DNA of 64,000 nt, taken from Rhea pennata. Its lineage: Eukaryota; Chordata; Aves; Rheiformes; Rheidae. Shown piece by piece: positions 39,165-47,925 of this stretch (position 1 is the first letter of the stretch; each line of letters begins with the position of its first letter). Under the pieces are notes generated by a model. That model searched no databases. It saw nothing but the letters and a program-made list of their open reading frames with translations, and was not told the DNA's origin. The stretch spans positions 204,569,876 through 204,633,875 of the forward strand of contig NC_084663.1 in assembly GCF_028389875.1 (NCBI RefSeq), in the 5' to 3' direction. A program made the position numbers and the translations under genes.

Positions 39165-39583
39165 TCAGGGCCGGCTGTAAGGGTTCGGGGAGCGGCGTTG
39201 TAGCCGCGAGCGGCCCGGCCTGCGGTGTGGCCCGGTCTGGCCTGGGCGGCTGCTGCTCGCAGGAGCCCGGGAGCTGGAGGCCGACGCTGCTTGGCCGGTG
39301 GCAGGAGTCGGCGAGCGGCGTTGTAGCCGCGAGCGGCCCGGCCTGCGGTGTGGCCTAGCGTGGCCTGAGCGGCTGCTGCTCGCAGGAGCCGGGCAGCTGG
39401 AGGCCGACGCTGCTTGGCCGGTGGCAGACGTCGGTGAGCGGCGTTGTAGTCGCGAGCGGCCCGGCCTGCGGTGTGGCCCGGTCTGGCCTGGGTGGCTGCT
39501 GCTCGCAGGAGCCGGGCAGCTGGGGGTCGAGACCGCTTGGCTGCTGGTGCTGGAGCTGGTCGTCTCCGACTGTGTGCTGGAGG
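39165..39583 (-). CDS. PHF7-like: PHF7-like coding exon 9 (repeat tail)
   Basis: The acceptor is CTCCTTACAG. The frame fixed by exon 8 stays open through a Ser/Thr-rich linker and 2.9 copies of a 41-residue repeat (core PHRRPGRSRLQRRSP) and stops at TGA 39167-39165. The frame contains no ATG near its start, so it is easy to miss in an ATG-based search. Confidence 0.86.
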
Positions 39584-42500
39584 CTGTAAGGAGAGGCGAG
39601 GTGGTCAGCAGCGTGGCCTTGGGGCCCCAGGGCAGGAGAGGCCTCTGCCAAACCCAGCCTGAGCACCAGCAGGCACAGGCAGGCCTTGCCTGGCCCTGGC
39701 CCTGGCCCTGGACTTGGCCCGGAGGGACCCGTTGGGAACCCAGGTTCTCCTCTTACAGGTGCCCAGGCCTGCGCAGTCATCACACTCCCAGGTGTCTGCG
39801 GTGGCCCTCAAGGCGGAGCAGCGGCGGTGCGTGCCCTTGGCAGCACAGGAGCAGCAGAGGAGCAGGTGCCAGGGCCTGGGAAAAAAAAAGGTGACTGGTG
39901 GCCGTGGCAGCCAGGGCTGGCAGTGATGCCAGCGAGGCAGCCAAGCACAAAGGGCCGGAAGCAAAAGGCTGCCTGGCACAGCTCCCCACGCTGGCCCCAC
40001 TGGAGTGCCAAGAGGCCTCGCTCCCAAGAGGCAAAGAGCCTGGGCGCAGCCCCAGGCCGGCCCTTCGCTCTTTGGCGCACTGCTTGGCCAGCGCGAGCAG
40101 GGGCATCCCTCCTGGCCTGCCAGCACAGCATCCCCATCGGCAAGGGCTGTCCCTTTGCCTGTTCTTCCTGCCCTGCAGGGCGTCCATCCTCTTCCCCAAC
40201 AGCTTCAGAGGTCGCGCGAGACTCGGGCTAAGCCACCAGCCGCCATATGGGCAGTGGGGAAATTGCTGCTCTGCTGACTTACCCCTCGTCTTCTGCCTCT
40301 TCTCTGCCTCGAGTGTAGAGGCACCGGCTGGCATCGCATCGACTGTGCCTCTCGTAGAGCTGGTCGAAGGCACCGTCTGCTTCCCATGCAGCTTCTCTGC
40401 AGGTGACGCAAAGGAAGGTCAGGAGGCTGCCCTGCCCCTAGCATGAGGCCGATGCAGCTCACGGCTGCCGCTCTGCCCCGCCGCCCCCTGTTCCAAACTC
40501 CTCAGTGAAGCCTGACACCAGACTCGCGGGATGCCTGGGGTGCGGCACTGCCTTGGGGAGGCCCACGCGGCCGGCTCTGTGGCCTCTGCAGGCCTCTCTG
40601 TGCAATGGGAAAGAGGAGCCTGACGTCTGCTCTCAGCCAGCAGGGGAGTCTGGGGAGAAAACCAGGAGGGAAGCGCGGGCTCTCGCAGTGTGTGTGGGGA
40701 AGTTGCCTCAGGCTCAGAGAAAAGCACCGGGGCAAGTTCTGGCAAGAACCAATCCCTCTGAAGGTGGTTAGTACCAGCACCCCACTTCTTGCTCAGCAAG
40801 CGCTGGGGCCGGGAGCATCCCTGCGTGCTGGCCCGTAGCTTCCTCTGCTCCTGGCAAGCCCCCTGCTTGGCGGCAGAGCTTGGTGAGAGAGCCTCCGGGC
40901 TGGCCCTTCTTAGGCTCGTGCCCTTCTTGTGTGTGGTGGGCACAGGGCAAGGGCAGAAGAGAACCCACCTGACAGGGACTCGGATCCCCATGGAAGACAT
41001 TTCCCAGAGGAATGTCTCCCTGTCTTTACACTGCGGGCACTGGAAGCAGAAGAAGCCAGCGCGGAGAGCCTGTTGCTGCAAGAGAGGCACAAGCAGTGTG
41101 AGCGGGGCACTGCCCACTGCTAGCCACCTGCCGTGCCCAAGGGGCGCGGGAAGGGCCTCTACCTGGATGCAGCCGCGGTGGAACCACGCGTGCCTGCAGG
41201 CAGGGCACACCAGAGCGTGGTAGGAGAGCTGTTCCTCCACGGGCTCCAGACAAATAAGGCAGGAGGTTTCCCCGTCCCAGTGCGCCTGCACTGTTTGTGC
41301 CGGGCGATGTTCCCGGCAGAAGGACCTGGGCGAAGAGGAAGAGGTGGGCAAGGTCAGGGTGTGTAGAGTGCTCCCGCGTTTCTGGAGAAGACTACCCCAA
41401 AGTCTTCCTTGACACAAAGCGTGTGGTGGCTCTCTGCTTCCCAGGCATTGTGTGCATGGCTGTCTTCCCACCCCTTTCCTGCCCAAAGGTGCCAGCCTGT
41501 TGTGGCTGAGGCCTGCGCATCACCCCCCAGAGGTGGGCCCTGGCACACCCACGCCGAGGGAGAGACCTTGCCTGCGTGCAGAGAGGAGGTCTGATCAAGA
41601 CAGTGGCCTTGCAGCCAGGAGCCAGGAATGCATCCCCAAAACGCAGGGGGCCAAGGACAAGGGAATGCCAGGGCATGGCTGAGGGCAGACCCTCCCACTC
41701 TGCTCCAACACCTGTGCTAGGGGCAAAGGAACATAAAGGAGCCCTCCACGCCCTGGCTCGGGCTCTAGCTAGGCTCTGGGAGGGTCGGCGGGGGTCAGAG
41801 CAAGCAGCTTCTTTGTGGACTTGGCCAGTGCTGCCAGCAGGCCGACTGAGGCAAAGGCAGGCCAGCAGCCAGCACGAGGCTCCTCGGCTCTTACCTGTAC
41901 TGCCCAAAGAACTGGGAGACGCAGCCGTCTTCGCAGCCGCAGGGGAAATGGAAGCTGCGCTTGCAGCCCTTCTGACGGCAGCGAATGGTGGCCCCGCGCT
42001 CACCACAGATGTAGCAGAGCTGGAAAGAGCACAGCAGCCCCCCATCAGAGACCTGCTCGGGGTCCCAAGGCCTGCCGCCCGCCTTTGGGAAGGGGGCAGG
42101 CATCTGGGCACTGCTGGGTGACGCCCAGCACAGCCACCTCGGGGACTGAGATTCCGGCTCATGCTGGAGCCTCTCTGGAGCTCCTGGGACGTGCGGGAGC
42201 GTTGCCTGGAGCCGACAGAAAGCACTGGGATTGCCTTCCCGTGGCCCAGGCAGAGCTTGCACAACCCCATGCCCGCACAAACCTCCCCACGCCCCTACAA
42301 GCTCTTCACCTGCCGAGTTGCCCGCTTCACTGCCTGCCTGATATCAGCCGCAAAGAACTCGTCGGCTCCCGTCTCAGACGTGCGTCTCACGGGGAGCCCG
42401 CTGGCAAGATACTGAAAAGCAGAAAGGTCCTGGCACTCATTCAGTCATGAGGCATGGCGCATTGCTAGTGGATGGTGCTGAGGCACTGGCAGGAAGTGCG

Positions 42501-43431
42501 GGGCAGGCCATGCTCTGTTGCCTGGGCTCGGTGAGCTGTAGTGCTCCTGGGCCTTGGAGCTGCTCCACAACAAGCAGTGCCAAGGCCTGGAGAGGTGGGA
42601 GCCTGGGCTGGGCTGTGGGCAGGGAAGGCCCTGGCGGGGAGCACTGGGGCGAGGGGCTGGGGAACACTGCTACAGGCAGCGCTGGGCTGCTGGGCCTTGC
42701 TGAGCTGAGCCCCTGCCATGCTGGGGCGGACCAGGAGAGCCCAAGCAGAGCTCAGCAAAAGGACTCCAGCAAGTGGAGAAGTGTAGGAGGTGTGGAGGAG
42801 GAGTCGACCCCCACAGAGCTCTTGGGGTGGGATTTCCCGCAGCCCCACAGCCTGTCCCCGCCCCACGCCCCAATCATGTGTGACTGGCCATGGAGATCTC
42901 AGGCTGCTGGGCTGGAGCAGCAGGGGGAAGCTGGAGATAGCCCCAGGGAGACTCACCAGGCAATTCTCATGGGCACAGAGACCATCCTTCCGGCGTTTCT
43001 CGCCGTACTTATCCTGGTCGGAATCGGCCCGGCGACACAGCACGCAGGCTGCAGGGGCAGAGCAAATGCCACAAGCACCGAGTGTCTCGCTGGGGTCTGG
43101 AGGGCTTCCCTCGCCAGCGCCTGCTCTGCCCCTGCCGCCCAAATGCCCTCCTGGTGCTGACTGCTGCCCCCACGGCTCCCCGACAGCCCCACGCTGACCC
43201 AGAGGAGGCTCCTGCACTGGCCCCAGGGGTTCCCAAGCACGACCTGCCCCCTCGCCTTCCCCTTTCTTCTCCCGGCCCCTCTCGCCCCTTCCCAGCACAG
43301 ACCGTTCCTCCCTGCATGCCTCTGCAGCCTAGCACGTCCCTCCCCGCGCCCCCGGCCTCGTGCGCAGCACAGGAGCTCGGGGTCCCTCTGCTCTCACCCT
43401 CCTCCCTGGCGTCGGGCGCCTTGCGCTTCAT
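39165..43431 (-). CDS. PHF7-like: PHF7-like multi-PHD-finger protein (nine coding exons)
   Basis: PHF7/G2E3-type proteins bind chromatin and have RING-like ubiquitin-ligase modules; mammalian PHF7 acts in the male germ line. Joined exons 43431-43398, 43048-42957, 42411-42310, 42019-41895, 41325-41163, 41075-40969, 40396-40283, 39875-39757 and 39583-39165 give 1275 nt, 424 residues plus stop, all phases matching and all GT..AG. An extended PHD finger spans about residues 13-124 (CVLC, HENC, CYIC, CRQKGC, HFPC, FCREH). A RING/PHD-like module follows (CLIC, CPAC, WFHRGC, CPQC), then a third one (CDASRC, CCSC, THRRC, WECDDC). Residues 307-424 are a basic Ser/Arg-rich tandem repeat. All zinc ligands I expect are present, so it looks functional. 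Substrate and expression are unknown. The exon structure is my own reconstruction. Confidence 0.88.
39168..39521 (-). repeat. 123-bp coding tandem repeat (2.9 copies)
   Basis: Copies are 39521-39399, 39398-39276 and 39275-39168 (last one short by five codons). The spacing is exactly 123 bp (landmark agcggcgttgtag at 39191, 39314, 39437), so the frame is kept. The copies differ by only a few bases each, which suggests recent duplication or homogenisation. Confidence 0.93.
39757..39875 (-). CDS. PHF7-like: PHF7-like coding exon 8 (third PHD-like module)
   Basis: The acceptor is TTTTTTTCCCAG; the donor is T|GTAAGA. It encodes PWHLLLCCSCAAKGTHRRCS and ALRATADTWECDDCAGLGT. Confidence 0.92.
40283..40396 (-). 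CDS. PHF7-like: PHF7-like coding exon 7
   Basis: The acceptor is CACCTGCAG; the donor is GG|GTAAGT. It encodes EAAWEADGAFDQLYERHSRC and then DASRCLYTRGREEAEDEG, matching the usual 'F..L..RH..CDA..CLY..GRE.AEEEG' pattern of the family. Its phase (1+37 codons+2) joins exons 6 and 8 exactly. Confidence 0.9.
40969..41075 (-). CDS. PHF7-like: PHF7-like coding exon 6
   Basis: The acceptor is CTTGCAG; the donor is AG|GTGGGT. It encodes QQALRAGFFCFQCPQCKDRE and TFLWEMSSMGIRVPVR, completing the RING/PHD-like module and the family motif MGIRVP. Confidence 0.93.
41163..41325 (-). CDS. PHF7-like: PHF7-like coding exon 5 (ePHD end, RING/PHD-like start)
   Basis: The acceptor is TCGCCCAG; the donor is CAG|GTAGAG. 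It encodes SFCREHRPAQ, closing the extended PHD, then CLICLEPVEEQLSYHALVCP and ACRHAWFHRGCIQ of the next zinc module. Confidence 0.93.
41895..42019 (-). CDS. PHF7-like: PHF7-like coding exon 4 (ePHD core)
   Basis: The acceptor is CTTTCCAG; the donor is AG|GTAAGA. It encodes LCYICGERGATIRCRQKGC then KRSFHFPCGCEDGC and FFGQYR, the classic second half of an extended PHD finger. Confidence 0.93.
42310..42411 (-). CDS. PHF7-like: PHF7-like coding exon 3
   Basis: The acceptor is GCTTTTCAG; the donor is CAG|GTGAAG. It encodes YLASGLPVRRTSETGADEFF and then AADIRQAVKRATRQ, the linker helix of the extended PHD. It is 34 codons, phase 0. Confidence 0.88.
42957..43048 (-). CDS. PHF7-like: PHF7-like coding exon 2 (start of ePHD)
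   Basis: The acceptor is CCCCTGCAG; the donor is CTG|GTGAGT. It encodes CVLCRRADSDQDKYGEKRRK and DGLCAHENCL, giving the first two zinc-ligand pairs of the extended PHD finger and the conserved KYGEK. Confidence 0.9.
43398..43431 (-). CDS. PHF7-like: PHF7-like coding exon 1
   Basis: ATG at 43431-43429 encodes MKRKAPDAREE and one base of the next codon before GTGAGAG. The frame is open upstream, so a longer N-terminus is possible; I chose this ATG because MKRKAP followed by acidic residues fits what I recall of avian PHF7-like proteins. Confidence 0.75.
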
Positions 43432-43920
43432 GGCGCACACGAGACGGCTCGACAGCGAGTGCTCCGGAAAAGATCTGTCCCGGCGGCGCCGGGGTCTCCA
43501 CTCCAGGCACTCCTTCGCCAACCCTGGGGGAGCAGCGGGGCCAGGGTGACTCTGCAGCCCAGCCCAGTCCAGCCCAGCCCCAGCGGCCGCGACGTGGGGC
43601 CCCGCTCCTGCCGCTGCGGCAGCCCCGCGCGAGCCCCTTCCTGCCCGGCTCCTGCAGAGCTCCCCCACCCGGGCCCCGGCGCTGCCTCTCGCCGCCTGCT
43701 GCAGGGGCCACGCCGGGGCAGGCCCCAGGGCAGCGGGGCTGCAGCCCGGGAGCTCCACGGGGCTGGAGCAGCACCCTGGGCCTGGCCCTGCACGGGGCAG
43801 CGCCACCTGCCCTGCCCGCACCTGTCCCGTGCTCAGAGGCGCCACCTCCAGCCTGGGGCTGCCCGCGCCCCGCAGCCCTTTTTGTATTGCCGGACCGGCC
43901 CGTGTCACCCACGGGCACTG
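43432..43920 (-). promoter_or_regulatory. PHF7-like: GC-rich 5' region of the PHF7-like gene
   Basis: CG-rich DNA immediately upstream of the first coding exon with several open frames caused by its composition. It should contain the transcription start. No TATA box seen. This is an inference from position only. Confidence 0.45.
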
Positions 43921-44050
43921 TGGCACGGCACCGCCGCCAAGATGTCACTGACCCCCACTGTGACATGCCACCACTGCCGGGGGGACACTGACCCCTCTGT
44001 GACACGCCACTGCCGCTGGGATGACACTGACCCCACTGCGACACACCAGC
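43906..44050. repeat. About 40-bp minisatellite
   Basis: Three to four imperfect units share the pattern 'gtcactgacccc..ctgtgacacgccac.gccg'. They lie at the edge of the GC-rich block, upstream of the PHF7-like gene. Unit length varies between about 39 and 42 bp. Confidence 0.75.
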
Positions 44051-46006
44051 GCTGCTGCTGCCGGTGAAGAGAAAAAGCACGAACCAAAGCCTGTCCCTTC
44101 TTCCCGTGCTTCAACCCTGTCCACAGACTGCCAGCCCAGCAGTTTGACAAAGAACCCGTTTTTGCCCTGTTCCTGAAAAGCCAACACGCAGCCAGGCACT
44201 GCTTCACAAGCCTAATGCCCATGCCTTGCCAGTCAAGAAAGTCCGGCTGTGAAGCAGGCAGCTGAAACATTTGGTTTTCCATAAGGTCTAATGCCAGGCT
44301 GAGGATGAACCCTTGAATAAACAGAGAACAAAATAATGAGCCCTGCCCAAGGGACTGCACAGCTGAACTTCTTGCTTTCTCCTCAGGGGGATGTTCCCCA
44401 ACAGTAGCCTGCATAGGTAGCTCTGAAGTTTTGTCTCCTCATTATTGTGGTTATGGGAAGAACCTGTGGCAAATCATCCCCTACGTTACTGTGTTTTTGC
44501 CTTGTTCCATAGGAAACTTCACATCGAAGCCTGAACACTTGCTAAGAGGAAGACAAGTGGGCCCGGTCCAATGGGCTCTCCCCAAATTGCACTCTGAAGG
44601 AAGCCCTTCGGTGGAATTTCCTGGGTGTCCCTTTGTGCCCATTGGCTCTCATCCTGTCACTGTGTCACTGTGGGCTCACCAGAAGAGGATGCTGAGTCCT
44701 CCAGCGCTGACCATCCCCCTTGGTATCTGCTGGTTGGTTTGGACCCTTTGGTGAAGTCCTGCACCCTGTCTGATATCTTTAGCTCACAGGTCCTGGCACA
44801 TGGAAAGGAGCTCCAGGGACTGCCACCTTCTTGCTGTGCTCCAGTGCCAGCCACAGCTTTTCTGTTTGATCTGGTACATTGCTCTGCTGCTCACCCAGCA
44901 GCATCTGCCATGCTGAAGGCACACTTAAGCCAGTAAGGTGCTGAGTCCTGGACAGCAGGCTTGGAAGCTGATTATTGCAGGAAGCTAAAAATGCTGTTAT
45001 TGTGTCAGTTGCACACAAGAAATTTCCTCTTGTGCCAGCTGTGTGTATGCAACAAAACTTGCTTTTCCCTCCCTTCTGATAAATTGAATAAAAAAGATGA
45101 TGTGAAAAGAAAGAGTAATCTGTGTATCTGATTTTTTGGCTCCTCAGCCCGGTTGTTGCAGCTCTCCCATGGGTCACACTTACTCTCCTAGTGCTGGGCT
45201 GTGCGACTGTCTGCTGGCTGTGTTTACAGATAGTCACTGAACAATGCCCAATAAAAGGAAGTCCAAATTAATCTACAAGTTGCAGAAACACATTACAGCC
45301 AAGGGTTACAGTGCCAGACAGTCAGTGGGAGCCGCAGGCAGTTTCTGCCGGGAAGGAAGAGCTCAGCACCAGACCAAGTCAGCCCAATGGATATCCAGAG
45401 AAACACAATGCTGGAGTGATTCCCAGGGGAAGGCCTAGAAATTGCATTCCCTTCCCCTCCTCCCCTCAGGTCTGAGCCAGAGAAAGAGTGGGCTTGAGTC
45501 TGCGCTTTTTTTAAAAAAATCTATTTAGAAAAGTCCAAGTGCATTTTTCACATGGGAAAAGTCTTGTCAGTGGTAAACTTTCCAAAGAGAAAGCTGACGT
45601 GCCTGGGATGAATTCTGCCAACTGCTATGATTTCCATAAAGAGGTGTATGAAATTCTTTTCTGAAATTAGAGTGAATCAGGTAGATGGTAGCTGTTTCGT
45701 GCCTTAACCAATCAACTGAATAATAGGGCAACGAGGAATTAAATGCCCAGAAGTTATGTAATAGTATAAACAGTTTCCAAATACAGTTTATTTTTTGCAA
45801 GCTCATTGTCCTGTTTTCTGCATGCAAAAGTCAAAAAGTTTTATGTTCAGGTCCAGGCTTTACCTGAAGATGCCCGGTGAGACTGCTCTGATGACAGCCA
45901 GCGGGTTGCAGAGGGATGACAATTTCCCCCTAGCATGAACATACAGCACACTCAGAAATCAAACTCTCCACCTTCAAGATTTTCTTTTGCCACCTGTGAT
46001 GAATTC

Positions 46007-46035
46007 CTCATCCTCATCCTCATCCTCATCATCAT
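46007..46035 (+). repeat. (TCATCC)n microsatellite
   Basis: About four TCATCC units followed by TCATCATC; simple repeat. Confidence 0.93.
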
Positions 46036-47051
46036 TACAGGTTGGAGACACTCTTACGGACCAAAAGACTGACACCGGGGCTACAAATCTGCAGAGAATT
46101 GCACTCAAGGCTTCAGCTGCAGCTGAATCACCACAAGTGTTGCACACGTGCCTGAGGGACAGCTTTGATGGGACTAAAGATGTGGGAAGGGCTGGTGGTT
46201 TTAGAGGTTATTTTTTCATCCTCTAGAGGAAAAAGAGAGAGTAAGCCAAGAGGCCAAGCTGACTGAGCATGCCTGCGGCAAAGTGAAGGACTAAACCGTA
46301 TCTCCATAGTTCTGGCCTGCTGTCTTAGTGATGAGGCTGTATTTATCCAGGACACTAATACTCAAGTGGAGAGACCCTGGTTTTGGCACTTGGCTAGCTG
46401 TGTACCTACAGCAACAAGGCTTACACAAGGTATGACATGGATTTGGGGGATATTTGCCTGTGTTTGTTGCTTAAATCCAAGTAGCAAAGGAGCTGGGGAC
46501 CATCAGGGAGGTTGGCTGCTGCCATAGCCCTGATTTTCATCTCCCAAGTCCAGCTGTCACACAGGAAGTTTTACATTCCTGGAGGGTCATCAGCTGCCCT
46601 CTTTGCTTCGGCACAGGCCTAATTGCATTTCCAGGTAATATAGACACCATGTGTGGAGACATGGGATTTTTCAGCCATAATTGGGGAGTCAGATGGTCTG
46701 CCAAGCATTCACAGAAATGAATTGTGCTGGCCTGACACCTCAAGAGGCTCCAATGCAAAATAAATACAGTATTTGCAGCAGAATTCAACTTTGCTGGGTG
46801 ACCAAGGCACTCCTCAGTTTGCTTTAACAAATGCTGATAAATGACAGGTCAAAATGCATAAAGATGTTGTAAAACTACTTTGCCCACCAGCCCTGCGCTG
46901 GGCCTCATGGAGACGTGGCCGAACAACAGCCCGCTGCAAGCAGGGCTTTCCAGGACAGCCTGTGAAAATCCACTGAGCCAACACAGCATTCACTAAGAAG
47001 CTCTGTGACTCAGCGACTGCCTTTTTGAAAAATTTATTCTTGGCTACATCA

Positions 47052-47078
47052 CAGGATACTGCCTATGCACACTACCTG
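47052..47078 (+). repeat. 27-bp direct repeat, copy 1
   Basis: The sequence caggatactgcctatgc followed by acactacctg recurs at 47898-47925 with one inserted C. Confidence 0.9.
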
Positions 47079-47878
47079 GCAGCCCAAAAATGGCTCAAAA
47101 GCAGATGAATGCTTTTAGAGCTGTGCAACTCTCTTTCATCGTGAAGGAAGACAGATCTTTGTGCAGAACCTGCAGCATTCGCCAATGCACACAGGTGCAA
47201 AAATCCCCTCTCACAACCCCCATGATACTACTTTCGAGATGTTGCTGAGGGCCAGTGTGCCCAGCATGCTGTGACATGGTCCAGGTGGAAGGATGTCTCT
47301 CACACGTGGCTTGCCACCATCCCCAGTGCAATTCTGCTCGCTCTCATGACTTGTTCCACAGTTGGAGCAGTAACAGCGCTGCTCTGTGCCCAGGCGCTGC
47401 AGCACGGGCAGCAGCTCTTCTTCGCCCCAACCATACAGCTGGGGGACTGCGGCATGAGACTTCAGTCATCCTGCCTATGTCTGATAACACTGGAGCTGCA
47501 AGGAAAAGGCCAGCTTGGTGGCAGTGGTCTGTCACTGGCAGAAGAGTTACTCCTGATTTTCACAGTAAAAATGACTGTTTTGTCTAGGAATAGGGCAGAG
47601 AGCCCTTTGCATATTGGCCAAAGCCCCAAGAAAATGCAGAACCTGGGATAGATGCAGTTTCCTTGCAACCTGAAGAGGAAGAGAAAGCGTGAGGATAGAG
47701 GGTGAGTTTTAGTCCAAAACTGTCTGGGCAGGCTCTGAACAGATGATCTAAATGTCAGGAGACGCCAGCTCACAACAGGCTCTCCCTTCCGATGCCATGA
47801 GCCGCACAGTCCCACCAGCCCTGAGGCAGGTCCTCCCCGTGGAGCCTCATGCCCCGCTGGGTGGTACGTGCTTGTCCC

Positions 47879-47925
47879 CTGGTACCCTGGAGGGTACCAG
47901 GATACTGCCTATGCCACACTACCTG
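47879..47925 (+). repeat. Perfect inverted repeat overlapping direct-repeat copy 2
   Basis: At 47879-47900 CTGGTACCCT and its exact complement AGGGTACCAG are separated by two G. Copy 2 of the 27-bp direct repeat starts inside it at 47898. A second 'accctggagggt' follows at about 47938. Confidence 0.88.

Noticed and set aside
39298-39894. 198-codon + strand open frame over the 123-bp repeat
   Set aside because: Antisense shadow of the repeat-bearing last exon of the PHF7-like gene.
40768-40968. Candidate for the exon between PHF7-like exons 6 and 8
   Set aside because: It lacks the CDA..CLY..GRE motif; the segment 40396-40283 has that motif and fits both phases exactly.
40419-41486. 355-codon reverse-strand open frame across the PHF7-like locus
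   Set aside because: It reads through two real exons and their introns in one frame by chance in GC-rich DNA; the spliced model keeps the conserved zinc-finger order and phase.
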